The position numbers were made by a program, and so were the translations under genes. 64,000 nucleotides of DNA from the NCBI GenBank assembly GCA_041389725.1, contig JAWKRG010000005.1:620001-684000 (forward strand), written 5' to 3'. Shown here piece by piece: positions 9,066 through 16,549 of this stretch. Numbering within the stretch: position 1 is the stretch's first letter; the number at the start of each line of letters is the position of its first letter. The stretch comes from Polyangiaceae bacterium. GTDB lineage: Bacteria > Myxococcota_A > Polyangia > Polyangiales > Polyangiaceae. The notes under the pieces are model-generated. The model ran no database searches, was not told the origin of the DNA, and was given only the letters and a program-made list of their open reading frames with translations.

Positions 9066-9073
9066 GCTGCGAA
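9066..9073. repeat. IS66 target-site duplication, right copy
   Basis: GCTGCGAA directly follows the right IS end and is identical to 6754-6761. Confidence 0.9.
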
Positions 9074-9140
9074 CGCCACGACCAACAAGCCCCGAAGCCT
9101 ACCACGCTGCAGGCGCAGGGTTGCGCGGACGCGGCTCGGC
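9074..9140 (-). repeat. attC site, right half (cut by IS66), degenerate
   Basis: The segment 'cgaagcctaccacgctgcag' followed by 'gcgcagggttgcgcgg' is the central part of the long attC class also seen at 34534 and 39359. The terminal GTTAGGC-like box is not recognisable. It runs directly into the stop of the next cassette gene. Confidence 0.6.
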
Positions 9141-9141
9141 G

Positions 9142-9732
9142 TCAGCGCGTGGAACGCCACTCCGAAGCTTGCACCTGAAGCTCGTCCGCCACCCAACGCT
9201 TGGCGTCGCGCAGCGTGGTCTTGTAGCTGCCCGACGAATTGTGAAGCAGGTGGTCATCGACCATGTGCTCCCGGTAGTGGAATCGTAGGAAGTGGAGAGG
9301 CTCAGGCCGGTATCGGATGATCTCGACGCGGTTGGGGCGGCCCATCCGCCCGGATCCGCCGATCATCACTCGTTTCCCAGTCGGTTGGTGTCTCGGGCGC
9401 AGCTGCACCCATGCCATCCGGACAGGTTTGAGCAGGCGAAACTCGTCGAGTAGTCTGAAAAAATTGTCGGCGGGGTTGCTGTTCTTGCGCGTGTGTTCGG
9501 TGATCGCCCTGGCCCATCCGCACGCCATAGCCCAGCCGGTCTTGTGCCCAGGCCACTCGCGGAAGTGGTGCATTTGCGGGCCGCCTTCTTCGACGTCGTG
9601 CACTCGGAGCGCGGCGCCGTATCCGAAGACAATGAACTCGAGTTGGGCCAGTTCGCTGAAGTACATCGACGGCCGCTCGCGAACGCCATCCAGCCAGCTG
9701 AAGATGTCAGTGGGTGGCGCTTCCGATAGCAT
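9142..9732 (-). CDS. Cassette protein with RPSMY motif, function unknown
   Basis: A 196-aa protein. The N-terminal part 'SWLDGVRERPSMYFSELAQL' followed by a 'GYGAALRVHD' helix shares the RPSMY…GYG..L pattern with the cassette gene at 39016-39348. RP[GS]MY occurs in several uncharacterised small protein families. The middle is rich in Trp and basic residues ('GHKTGWAMACGWARAITEHT'). The last codons may be read into attC sequence. Start ATG at 9732 lies next to a degenerate box (gtttacc, 9738). No function can be assigned. Confidence 0.65.
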   Translation of the reverse strand: MLSEAPPTDIFSWLDGVRERPSMYFSELAQLEFIVFGYGAALRVHDVEEGGPQMHHFREWPGHKTGWAMACGWARAITEHTRKNSNPADNFFRLLDEFRLLKPVRMAWVQLRPRHQPTGKRVMIGGSGRMGRPNRVEIIRYRPEPLHFLRFHYREHMVDDHLLHNSSGSYKTTLRDAKRWVADELQVQASEWRSTR

Positions 9733-9855
9733 CTGCGTTTACCTCGCAAGCCTGGCGAACAGCTGACCCGCAGGTCAAGGTGGTGTGCGGAGTGTACCGC
9801 TGTCGGCGATCCCTATCCGCGCTTTCCCCGCATAGCCGCGAGCTCGGACCCCCGA

Positions 9856-10147
9856 TCACAGCGCGCCCCGGGATGCGACGGCCGTCTGCTTCGCGAACCT
9901 CGCGCGCGACGGTTCGCCGGCGGCCCGCCTGGCTATGCAGCTTTGCCAGAACGCCAGGCCGCCGCGATTCTGGAGATGTACGTGCCGCTCCCAGGCCCGG
10001 ATAGCGCCGCCAGATTTCGGCGACGGCCCTCGCACCCAGACCGGCCCTGCGGCGCTCCGGGCGGACGTACGAATCAAGGAAACCGCAGAGCGTGGCGCGC
10101 TCTTCGGCAGGAACACGACGAAGGGTGACATCGGTCGCGGTTTGCAC
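9856..10147 (-). pseudogene. GNAT acetyltransferase cassette, degenerate
   Basis: The N-terminus 'MQTATDVTLRRVPAEERATL' runs to 'FLDSYV' and then jumps to 'GLGARAVAEIWRRYPG', a GNAT acetyl-CoA-binding helix, so the middle of the protein is deleted. After this the frame changes near 10010 and continues as 'AWERHVHLQNRGGLAFW', the GNAT C-terminal block. At least one deletion and one frameshift are needed to explain this. A GCCTAGC-like box lies just upstream (about 10169). Confidence 0.6.
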
Positions 10148-10230
10148 GGCTGCTGCCTAGCAACCCAAGTGGGGTGTCACGTTGCAGATAGCGATGCCGC
10201 CGGGAACATCGACCAACTGCCAGCAATGAC

Positions 10231-10536
10231 TCATGAGCCGCCGTCGTTGCTCGCACCGCCGCTGCCCGTTCCGCACACGGCGCTACAGGTCGATAGCGAG
10301 CTGCCGTTACACTGACAGGCGTCAACGCAGCTCGCGCACTTCGAGCAAACACCGGCCGCGCAGCCCGGCTGGCCGAGGCTGACGCCTCCGTCACCAGCCG
10401 CGCTCGTTCCACCGGTGCCGTCGCCTGCGTCCCCTGCCGAAGCATCCGCCCCGCCGACGGGGCTGCTAGCGCCGCCGCACGCCAGAACTGCCAACCCGGG
10501 TGCGAAGAGCACCCCGACCGCACGACGCAGAATCAT
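10231..10536 (-). CDS. Cys-rich lipoprotein (cassette)
   Basis: A 101-aa predicted lipoprotein: signal 'MILRRAVGVLFAPGLAVLAC' with the lipobox Cys at 20, then a Gly/Ala/Ser-rich linker and a Cys-dense tail ('CAAGVCSKCASCVDACQC'). Such Cys clusters are common in secreted proteins of this kind of genome. Function unknown. Confidence 0.6.
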   Translation of the reverse strand: MILRRAVGVLFAPGLAVLACGGASSPVGGADASAGDAGDGTGGTSAAGDGGVSLGQPGCAAGVCSKCASCVDACQCNGSSLSTCSAVCGTGSGGASNDGGS

Positions 10537-10696
10537 TGCGTGCTGCTAGCGCTGCGTACCGCAAGACGCAAGGAGCCCGGAAGGCTCTCGCGGGCTCAGA
10601 GTCGGCAAGAGAGGTCACGCCGACCATCACGTCGATCACAGGCTTCGCGCACAACCCCGAAGAGACGATGTGCGCATGGTTGCCGCGACCAAGTCT
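10537..10696. other. Non-coding cassette leader with possible decayed attC
   Basis: No credible ORF. A 'gctagcgctg' box at about 10546 sits just upstream of the lipoprotein start, as expected for an attC end. The rest is not clearly alignable to the other sites. Confidence 0.3.
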
Positions 10697-10836
10697 GGCT
10701 AGTGAACCGGCGCGATTCAGCGAGGCCAGCCACAGCCCGCCCAGCAAACTACCACGCCGCAGGCACGGGCTTGCGCTGACCGCAGCGAGCCCGTGCAAGA
10801 TGCCTGCCGTGGCGTTGAGCAATGCTTGGTCAGCCG
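10697..10836 (-). repeat. attC site, diverged
   Basis: Boxes are weak (ggctagtgaac; ttggtcagcc), but the interior 'ctaccacgccgcag' and 'gcacgggcttgcgctgaccg' matches the array's long attC class. It ends 9 bp before the stop of the next cassette gene. Confidence 0.6.
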
Positions 10837-10844
10837 GCGCGTTC

Positions 10845-11066
10845 TCACCGCAGCTTTTCATTTGCACGTTCGAGCGCTTGCTCGAGCGAGTCGCAGATCG
10901 ACGTCGTGGAGTCCGCGCGACCCCAGCCATCTTCCTCGCCCACTTCGGCCTCTCCGCGCATCCAGCGGTAGAGTACGACCAAGTAGGTACCATCCGGCCG
11001 CAGGGTTACCTCGACCCTCCGCTGGTGGTCAGCGGAAAAAACCTCGGTGCTCTCGTTATGCCCCAT
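10845..11066 (-). CDS. Small cassette protein, unknown (73 aa)
   Basis: A compact, charged 73-aa protein with a beta-rich N-terminal half ('VEVTLRPDGTYLVVLYRWMR') and a C-terminal amphipathic helix ('DSLEQALERANEKL'). The start ATG lies 17 bp from the attC box at 11083 and the stop abuts the next attC, so it fills one cassette exactly. No recognised family. Confidence 0.6.
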   Translation of the reverse strand: MGHNESTEVFSADHQRRVEVTLRPDGTYLVVLYRWMRGEAEVGEEDGWGRADSTTSICDSLEQALERANEKLR

Positions 11067-11082
11067 GCTGATTCTCGGCCTT

Positions 11083-11240
11083 GTCCAAGCCGCACATGGC
11101 GTTCAACAGCGAGCGCCAGGAATGACATCTCCGGATGCTACCACGCGCACCAGGCGCCGAGTTGCGCGGGACCTCAGGAAAGCGGGAGGCGAAGCGCCAC
11201 AACAAACCGACGCTCCGACTTGGGATGCCCGCGCTAGCCA
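11083..11240 (-). repeat. attC site
   Basis: Box gtccaag at 11083, then the conserved arm 'ggcgttcaacagcgagcgcc', a diverged centre, and gctagcc at about 11233 that overlaps the stop codon of the next cassette gene. Confidence 0.65.
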
Positions 11241-11912
11241 TCTTCGCCGAACACCAGGCAATTGGCTATCCCGGTACTTCGCTTGCCAGCGCCCAGTTCG
11301 CGAAGACGCCGTTCCAGTAGTCTTGCGAACAGCGTTTGCTGTTGCTCGGCCTTCGCCAACGCGGCGGCGAAGGCGTCGGTGGCGCAACTGAAGTGAACGT
11401 CAGCCTGGTCGCGCACTTCTGAGAACACGGTGATGGCTACTTCTCCTTTACGGCAAGCAATGGAGTAGGTGCCATGGCCGACGAGTAGAGGAGTGGGACC
11501 TGGACCAGCAAGAAACGCAGCACGCCATTGCGCCAGGTCGGAAAGATCACAACAGCAGCCCGGCTCCAACTTCACTTGTTCGTTCCGCACGAAAGCGTAT
11601 CCGCCCGAAATGGGAGAGATTGAGTCTTCATCCGGAAGAGACTGAACACCTCCTCCAGTCCACTCGAGGTGAACGCGAAGCACGGCGTCCAGGGCGGCTG
11701 GCGTGGCGAACTCGGACGTATCGACCATCCACGAACTCTGGCTGTAGCGGGCGCAGACCAAGCGTGCCCAGCACACCAGCCCAATGAACAGGCCACCCTC
11801 CGCTATCGTGTAGCTCGCAGAAGTTGTCCACGCCGAGGCTTGATGGCTCGAACTCTACGACTGGGATCAGGCTGAACGAGACTGACATTTCGTAGTACGT
11901 GGGCGACGTCAT
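11234..11912 (-). pseudogene. Cassette gene of unknown family, frameshifted
   Basis: An N-terminal segment in one frame (from ATG 11912, 'MTSPTYYEMSVSFSLIPVVE' to 'WAGVLGTL') and a C-terminal segment in another ('MVDTSEFATPAALDAVL' to 'GIANCLVFGEDG') read as one protein of about 225 aa if one indel near 11760 is repaired. Alternatively only the 161-aa C-terminal part from ATG 11728 is made. The C-terminal part has 'PTPLLVGHGTYSIACRKGEV'. No known family. The attC arm expected upstream is replaced by a shortened copy. Confidence 0.5.
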
Positions 11913-12172
11913 GGTAGCACCCCACACGCACATGGGCTGCGCGAAGGCAGCCGGCGATGCTCGTGCAGAAGCCCGCGTCCGGGACGCAGCGCGGTACAAC
12001 TCGCGCAGCGCCGGGGGCAGTCCACCAACCCGAGACGCCGCCAGATCGATGGCGTCGGGAAGTGAACACCTCGAAGGTTCAGGCCAGAACGAACCATGCC
12101 CGGTCAGTCAAAGCTGGTGTGCCCAAGCCGCAGCGCGGAGCAGCGAGGCGTGCCCGCAAAACTTTGTTAGCC
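11913..12172 (-). repeat. Decayed attC material, ending in GTTAGCC
   Basis: The block 'atggtagcacc' followed by 'acatgggctgcgcgaaggc' resembles the centre of the site at 19710. After about 150 bp of low similarity it ends in gttagcc (12166-12172), which overlaps the next cassette stop. It may be two fused, partly deleted attC sites. No credible gene lies within. Confidence 0.45.
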
Positions 12173-12706
12173 CGCGCGTAGTGGCATGCCGATCCCTCGT
12201 GCATAGACCCAATGAGCTGTACGCCACTCGGGGCTGCCATCGCCTTGTGGGGACTCGGCCCGGGTCCAACCGATATCGAGGTCGAGACCGGGCAGCAGCG
12301 ATTGCATCGTCGACTGAAGAGATGAAACACCCCATTCCGCGTTGGCGACCACGAGCGGGAACTCCGTCCCGTTCGGGTTCGGCGTATGAACGTACGTCGC
12401 ATCCTGCCCCGCGTCCTCTCCGTCGATCAGGATCCAGGTCTGAAACGGCGCAGTGAATCGACCGCTCGCGTCGCAGACCTTCTGAAAGACCGCAGCTAGC
12501 GCGGACAGGTGGGGTAGACGATACCGCCAGCCGAGGTTGCCCCAGCCGGGCCAGTCGGCGTGGTAGTGCCACGTATCCCACCAATCCAAGGACGTTGGGT
12601 TCAGAACGAAGGCCTCAGCTTCGCGGCGCACTCTAGCGAAGTATCGCCGACGGCCACGGAACTTGCAGCGGGGAGCGTTGTTCCTGTGAAACGCGAGCGT
12701 AGGCAT
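12167..12706 (-). CDS. Trp-rich cassette protein, unknown
   Basis: About 179 aa from ATG 12706; an upstream in-frame start at 12730 would run into the attC box. The central part is unusually Trp-rich ('SLDWWDTWHYHADWPGWGNL') and the C-terminal half is predicted mixed alpha/beta ('FQTWILIDGEDAGQDATYVH'). The last residues come from attC sequence. The start is 10 bp from a gccaac box at 12716. Not recognised. Confidence 0.6.
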   Translation of the reverse strand: MPTLAFHRNNAPRCKFRGRRRYFARVRREAEAFVLNPTSLDWWDTWHYHADWPGWGNLGWRYRLPHLSALAAVFQKVCDASGRFTAPFQTWILIDGEDAGQDATYVHTPNPNGTEFPLVVANAEWGVSSLQSTMQSLLPGLDLDIGWTRAESPQGDGSPEWRTAHWVYARGIGMPLRAG

Positions 12707-12715
12707 GGAGTCTGG

Positions 12716-12796
12716 CCAACGAACCGCCAACTACCCGCGGCGGTCGTGAAAGCGATGATACTTCGCCTCGTACTCCAACCGTCCCCGCGGTTGAAG
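12716..12796 (-). repeat. attC-like site, short class
   Basis: Starts with gccaac, then 'gaaccgccaact' and 'acccgcggcggtcgtg'. It is closely similar to the site at 20279-20392 ('ggaccgccaaca', 'acgcggcggccgtg'). About 80 bp. The right box is weak (gttgaag). Confidence 0.5.
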
Positions 12797-12797
12797 T

Positions 12798-13070
12798 CTA
12801 GAGGACGTGGATGTCGTACAGGACGATTCGGAAGCCGCCTGACGTCTTGCGGAAGTGAAACTGGGCGGTGAAGTCCGAGAGACGACCGTCCATTGCGAGG
12901 TCGTGGTCCACGTTGGTGAGGCGAAGCACAAGGTGCTGGAGCTCATGAGCGGAGGGTGCTGGCGTGAGGCGGAGCACGAGGTGGTGGCCCCTGCGAGCGA
13001 TTCCGGACAGGACCTGGGCTCCTGGAACCGCAGCCAGGACAACGCCGTTCGATGTCGAGCTGCGCGCTCC
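12798..13070 (-). pseudogene. Fragment of an uncharacterised beta-rich protein
   Basis: An open frame without a normal start codon reads 'VVLAAVPGAQVLSGIARRGH', 'HLVLRLTPAPSAHELQHLVL' and ends 'FRIVLYDIHVL'. The even hydrophobic pattern and the 'LTNVDHDLAMDGRLSDFTAQ' stretch look like real protein. Its 5' end is fused to relics of a toxin-antitoxin pair (13045-13150), so the original start is lost. Family not known. Confidence 0.5.
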
Positions 13071-13150
13071 CGCGGACCGTAAGCGTCGCCACCGTCAGTG
13101 ACCGGCGGATACTTCTGTTGTAGTTCGGCGCGCTCGCGGCCGAACTGAGG
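13045..13150 (-). pseudogene. Relic of antitoxin C-terminus and ParE/RelE-type toxin N-terminus
   Basis: Minus-strand translation gives 'RAELQQKYP', the C-terminus of the antitoxin at 24571-24810 ('RAELQQKYPTGR'). A GTG start at 13092 follows with 'VATLTVRGSAQLDIE', matching the toxin start at 24568 ('VATLIVRPSAQADIDE'). Frames are broken, and the toxin fuses into the unrelated gene downstream. It is a decayed second copy of the same two-gene module. Confidence 0.65.
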
Positions 13151-13164
13151 ATGGGTCGTGTGCC

Positions 13165-13276
13165 TTCGAGGTCGCGGGCGAGTGCTGAAGAAGGACTGGT
13201 CGCCCGCCAGCGTGTGGGACGGACGATGAACCAGGGCGCGCCCGGCGTTCAGCGGGTGGAACGTCCAGTTATGCGG
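13165..13276 (-). repeat. attC-like site, GCGGGTGGAAC class
   Basis: The segment 'cggcgttcagcgggtggaac' followed by a gttatgc box at about 13268 parallels 24452-24482 ('cggcgttcagcgggtggaac', gttagcc). The upstream arm 'gagtgctg…ggtcgc' also aligns. The left box is not clear. Confidence 0.5.
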
Positions 13277-13311
13277 CTGCCGGCAGGGCGCAATCGAGTT
13301 ATGATACACGC

Positions 13312-13551
13312 ATGGCGCAGTCACACCCCGACGAGTTGTTGCGGCGCGCGTTGGCGCTTCCTCCGGACAAGCGGCTGGCGCTGGCGACCGAGTTGCTGAA
13401 CAGTGTGGAAGAACGCCAGGACGAACGGTGGGAGCGGGAGTGGCTTGCGGAATTGGACCGACGGAGCGCCGCGATCGACCGCGGTGAAGACAAGCTCGAG
13501 GACTGGGAAACCGTGAAGGCCAGGTTGCGGGCCGAGCTGCGCGCAAAGTGA
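13312..13551 (+). CDS. Addiction-module antitoxin (Unstb_antitox/TIGR02574 type)
   Basis: A 79-aa protein on the plus strand, against the polarity of the array: 'DELLRRALALPPDKRLALAT', 'ELLNSV', then 'ERWEREWLAELDRRSAAIDR' and 'LEDWETVKARLRAELR'. This is the layout of unstable antitoxins that pair with ParE/RelE-like toxins. Its last codon overlaps a GTG (GTGA) that starts a toxin relic. An AT-rich promoter-like stretch ('gagttatgatacacg') lies immediately upstream, so it can be expressed from its own promoter. Confidence 0.8.
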   Translation: MAQSHPDELLRRALALPPDKRLALATELLNSVEERQDERWEREWLAELDRRSAAIDRGEDKLEDWETVKARLRAELRAK

Positions 13552-13707
13552 GAACACGGCTCTCTGACGCTGCGTCGCGAGGTGGACGCGCTCGTCGCTC
13601 GAATCGCGGAACGGCCACTGGCCGCCCGCGCCGAGCCAGGCGACGAACGTCGCGTGCAACGAGCTAGGCATCGCCTGTGGGAACAATGGCGGCGGTTTCC
13701 ACCATGA
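13548..13707 (+). pseudogene. ParE/RelE-family toxin, internally deleted
   Basis: GTG at 13548 overlaps the antitoxin stop and reads 'VRTRLSDAA', a typical ParE/RelE beginning. The frame then shifts and continues 'RREVDALVARIAERPLAARA' up to a stop at 13707. The residues that normally link these blocks (about 20-25 aa including the WY.. helix) and the C-terminal strands are missing. The toxin is therefore inactive while the antitoxin remains intact. Confidence 0.7.
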
Positions 13708-13879
13708 GGATGACGGCAGGGTCGGGTGCGCGCGTACGATGGAGCACGCCCTTTGGAACGACGAACCCCTCGCGTGGTTGCAGATCGATCGACCTACACT
13801 CGAGGTCGATGATGAAGTGACCGTCCAGGACACCATACCGAAACCGGGGCGACACCCCACCGGATCCGCACTCACGCAT
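13664..13879 (-). CDS. Cupin-domain fragment (71 aa)
   Basis: The protein keeps only the second half of a small cupin barrel: 'YGVLDGHFIIDLECRSIDLQ', 'PREGFVVPKGVLHRTRA' and 'VILMVETAAIVPTGD'. Cupins of this kind are normally about 110 aa and carry an N-terminal HxH block, absent here. The open frame begins inside the 3' end of the HEAT-like gene with an 8-bp overlap. This looks like a fusion or truncation rather than a designed start. Confidence 0.6.
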   Translation of the reverse strand: MRECGSGGVSPRFRYGVLDGHFIIDLECRSIDLQPREGFVVPKGVLHRTRAPDPAVILMVETAAIVPTGDA

Positions 13880-15482
13880 GGTCCAAGTACGCTCGTGCGG
13901 CGGCGGTGATCGCCTGCTGTTGGGCGTCGCCGAGCTGGTTCAGCAACTCGACGATCGCGGGCTCCTCGAGGTCGAACGCGAGCCCTCTTCCGACGACGGC
14001 ATGGACATCCGCCGGAAGTGCTTCGCCGCGATGAGCGCAGCCGTAGATGAGTCCCAGCGCGTGCGGGCGACGGTCGAATATTGAGTCGTCTTCGGCTAGC
14101 TGGCGCATGGTATCGACCAAGTCGAAGCCGTTGTTCGCGAGCTCTTGCATGATCCGCATCAGCAGCTTCAGGTCTCGCGTGAGCTTGGCGGTGTCGGAGG
14201 TGGCCTTCTTTAGCAGAATGGACGCGTGGTTGCTGCAGAGCGCCTCGACGAGCTGTCGGGGGTCGAGCCCCGACACGATGGCGCGTACCGTCTCGTCGGC
14301 GCCCAGGTTACCCCAGACGTGCTCCCGCCAAGCTCGCGCCAAGTGCCATCTCCGCACACCGTCGCCGAGGCGAACCTCCAACGGCTTCCAGAAGCCGCCA
14401 CTGCCGGACAGGAAGGGCTCCACATCCCGGCGGAGGCTCAGGCCGAGGGGCTGCAGGTACTTGTTGTCTACGCCCTCCCCGTCGGCGAAGGCCGCCACGG
14501 CTGCGCGTTGCGGCTCGTCGAGTTCGCCCACCGAGAAGCCGAGCTCCGGCACGTCAGACAGTGTCCCAAAGGCGATGCGGAACAGCGTGTCGTCGATCAG
14601 GTCGGTCAGCTCGCGGGTGTGCTCCACGGAAGCCAGCGCGTGGACGCCTTCCAGCCGCAGGTGAGTGGGGACCACCGCCCAGCTCAGCACGCGCAGCGCG
14701 AGGTGTGCACTCGTTTCCCATCGGCCGTAGAAGGTCCAGCCCCATTGCGACGGCAGTCGCACCGGATCGGTCATTGCGCACGCCAGGGACCGCAGGTGCT
14801 CGTCGTCGACGTTTCCCCTGATCACCGCGGCGGCTGCCGCCGCACAGCAGCGCACCAAAAGTGAATCGTGTCCCCGGTGCGAATCCACGAGGCGAGTCGC
14901 GTCGGCGCCGCGACCGCAACGCCGCGCCAAGCTTCCGAGGCAGAGCAAGGCTGTAGCGAGAGGCTCGGCCAGCGTTTCCTCGGCGATGAGCGAGACGACA
15001 CGCTCGAGGTCGGCGGCGTCGCTGCCGTGGCAAGTTCCGAGGGCGTGCAAGGACGCCGTCCGCAACGCGGCATCGCTCGAGGCGATCCCCTCACGGAAGA
15101 GATCGACATGACGGTCATGGACGGCGACCAGCTCGGGGCGTGGCTCGAGTAGCTCATCGTCGATCAGCGCCAACCTACCCGGATCGCGAGCGGTCAGTCT
15201 CGTGGCGAGCGTGATGGCCCCGGCAAGCTCGGCATCGCTCCACTGCGTCGTCTTGCGGAAGATCGCCTCCAGGAATTCTGGTGGCCATGCCCCTTCGCCG
15301 TAGGTTGCATCCGCACCTGGCTCCAAGTCGACGATCTGCCACAGCTCGGCTAGCGTCCGCGCCGCTTGGACGGCCTGCAGCGCGAGCGCACTGCTGGCGT
15401 CCCAATCGCCGCTCTCCTCCGCGTCGAAACAGGCGTCCTGCAGGCGATCGAGCACTGCCTGGAAGCTGTCGCTGGATGTCAT
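13872..15482 (-). CDS. Large alpha-helical (HEAT-like) protein, unknown
   Basis: 536 aa, very large for a cassette gene. It is almost entirely helical with Ala/Leu-rich repeats of about 35-40 residues resembling HEAT/ARM solenoids ('ALRTASLHALGTCHGSDAAD', 'LATALLCLGSLARRCGRGAD', 'LALRVLSWAVVPTHLRLEGV'). There is no signal or membrane segment. A protein-binding scaffold is a reasonable guess, no more. No attC separates it from the cupin fragment downstream. Confidence 0.65.
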   Translation of the reverse strand: MTSSDSFQAVLDRLQDACFDAEESGDWDASSALALQAVQAARTLAELWQIVDLEPGADATYGEGAWPPEFLEAIFRKTTQWSDAELAGAITLATRLTARDPGRLALIDDELLEPRPELVAVHDRHVDLFREGIASSDAALRTASLHALGTCHGSDAADLERVVSLIAEETLAEPLATALLCLGSLARRCGRGADATRLVDSHRGHDSLLVRCCAAAAAAVIRGNVDDEHLRSLACAMTDPVRLPSQWGWTFYGRWETSAHLALRVLSWAVVPTHLRLEGVHALASVEHTRELTDLIDDTLFRIAFGTLSDVPELGFSVGELDEPQRAAVAAFADGEGVDNKYLQPLGLSLRRDVEPFLSGSGGFWKPLEVRLGDGVRRWHLARAWREHVWGNLGADETVRAIVSGLDPRQLVEALCSNHASILLKKATSDTAKLTRDLKLLMRIMQELANNGFDLVDTMRQLAEDDSIFDRRPHALGLIYGCAHRGEALPADVHAVVGRGLAFDLEEPAIVELLNQLGDAQQQAITAAARAYLDHA

Positions 15483-15494
15483 CGAAACCTCCCC

Positions 15495-15732
15495 GAGCCT
15501 ACCTCGAACTTCCGTCCGATGCCTGAGGAACCCTTCTGCGCTCAGTCTCGTCTTCGTTCCTACATCTGACTATGACGCGCAGCTAGAAACGTTCCTACTT
15601 GGCTTCAAGTGCCACGAGGCGCTGCGGGGGCGGGCGAGGGCAGCAGATAGTTCGGTCGCCCGCGGTGCGGAACGCGCGGGGATGCATCGTCAATGATCCA
15701 AGCGGGGCGCCCGTCCAGGGTTCGGTTGGGCA
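15495..15732 (-). repeat. attC site, diverged, and leader of the HEAT-like gene
   Basis: The left box gcctacc at about 15495 lies 13 bp from the HEAT-like start. The right end 'gttcggttgggc' meets the DUF4275 stop. The interior 'cagatagttcggtcgccc' aligns with 24398-24416 ('tggatagtttggtcgcgc'). No gene fits in this 240-bp stretch. Confidence 0.5.
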
Positions 15733-15733
15733 G

Positions 15734-16213
15734 CTACTTGCGATTCCTGCCGCGCCCGCTCGTGCTCGGGCCCGGCGCTGATGGTGGGTCGACCCATGCT
15801 GCCTTGGAAAAGTAGGGTCCCAACCATCCGTCTTCGTGTGTGAAGACCATTGTCCACGACAGGTCTTCTGGGAAGATGTACACATCCACTCCAGCACCAC
15901 TGAAGTCGTGGGCGCCGTGCGCACGAAATCCCGGTCCTTCGCCCCTGTGCGGCAGAAGAACGAGGTCGGCCGAGTCGGCTAGATTGCGGTAGGCGTTGCG
16001 TGCCTCGTCCCCCGTGACATGACGACAGGTCTGGTAGCTGAACGCGTGCCAATCGAACCCGCCCTTGCCTTCTCCCGACAGTTCGGGATCAAGCCGCGCC
16101 GCAAACCGCTTTCGCCAAGCCAACCTGTACCGCTCGGTCTCCTCGTCGCACAAACGGGTCGCTCCTGAACGGGTCGGCTTCAACAACCGCTCGAGCCTGC
16201 TGGGCTTCGACAT
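15734..16213 (-). CDS. DUF4275 family protein (cassette)
   Basis: 159 aa. 'WHAFSYQTCRHVTGDEARNA' and 'DVYIFPEDLSWTMVFTHEDG' followed by 'LGPYFSK' match the conserved blocks I know from DUF4275, found mainly in Bacillus and in accessory regions. The role is unknown. The N-terminus is basic. Start ATG at 16213 is about 12 bp from the attC box (cctaac, 16226), which supports it. Confidence 0.72.
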   Translation of the reverse strand: MSKPSRLERLLKPTRSGATRLCDEETERYRLAWRKRFAARLDPELSGEGKGGFDWHAFSYQTCRHVTGDEARNAYRNLADSADLVLLPHRGEGPGFRAHGAHDFSGAGVDVYIFPEDLSWTMVFTHEDGWLGPYFSKAAWVDPPSAPGPSTSGRGRNRK

Positions 16214-16224
16214 GGGCTCCGCCT

Positions 16225-16276
16225 ACCTAACGACCTGGCGTTCAGCAGCGAACTCCAGGACTCCGATGACCACATG
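16225..16276 (-). repeat. attC site, truncated on the right
   Basis: A well-preserved left arm (acctaacgacctggcgttca, 16224 onward, then 'gcagcgaactccagga'). The site stops after about 50 bp inside the coding frame of the next gene. The missing right arm is explained by a deletion that also removed the 3' end of that gene. Confidence 0.7.
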
Positions 16277-16489
16277 CTACCACCGAACAAGCGCCTGGGC
16301 AGTGGCGACCGGATCGCAGTGGAGCTTGTTCTCGCAGGAAGCGCACCAAGCATCAGGGCGTGCGGTGTCGGTGTCGTCCCCGCAGAAGAGTCCAACCAGT
16401 TCACCGTTATCGATCGCATGCGCGACACGAGTGCACACGAGACCGATTCCCTGAACCCCGTGCTTTGCGCAGTGCGCGGATTTGACCAT
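16277..16489 (-). CDS. Zinc-ribbon-like cassette protein, C-terminally truncated
   Basis: A 70-aa protein paralogous to 31305-31589 over its first 50 or so residues: 'C.KHGVQ.IGLVCT.VAHAID' and 'GDDTDTARPDAWCA.C'. The second half of the paralogue (with 'CAACWDEAQW') is missing. The last 15 or so residues are encoded by attC sequence. It keeps one Cys/His set only, so zinc binding may be lost. Deletion between cassette and attC is the likely cause. Confidence 0.65.
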   Translation of the reverse strand: MVKSAHCAKHGVQGIGLVCTRVAHAIDNGELVGLFCGDDTDTARPDAWCASCENKLHCDPVATAQALVRW

Positions 16490-16498
16490 CGTGCTCTG

Positions 16499-16549
16499 CC
16501 CAGCGGATCGAAACTAGGCTTCGAAGGAAGCGACTTGACTACGGCGGGT
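16499..16549 (-). repeat. attC-like remnant
   Basis: Box gcccagc at 16499, ten bases from the start of the gene above, and about 50 bp ending at the stop of the next cassette gene. Much shorter than other sites and probably a deletion derivative. Confidence 0.4.

Noticed and set aside
12731..13618. 295-aa minus-strand ORF
   Set aside because: A patchwork crossing attC, toxin-antitoxin relics and the opposite strand of an intact antitoxin gene. Not a real protein.
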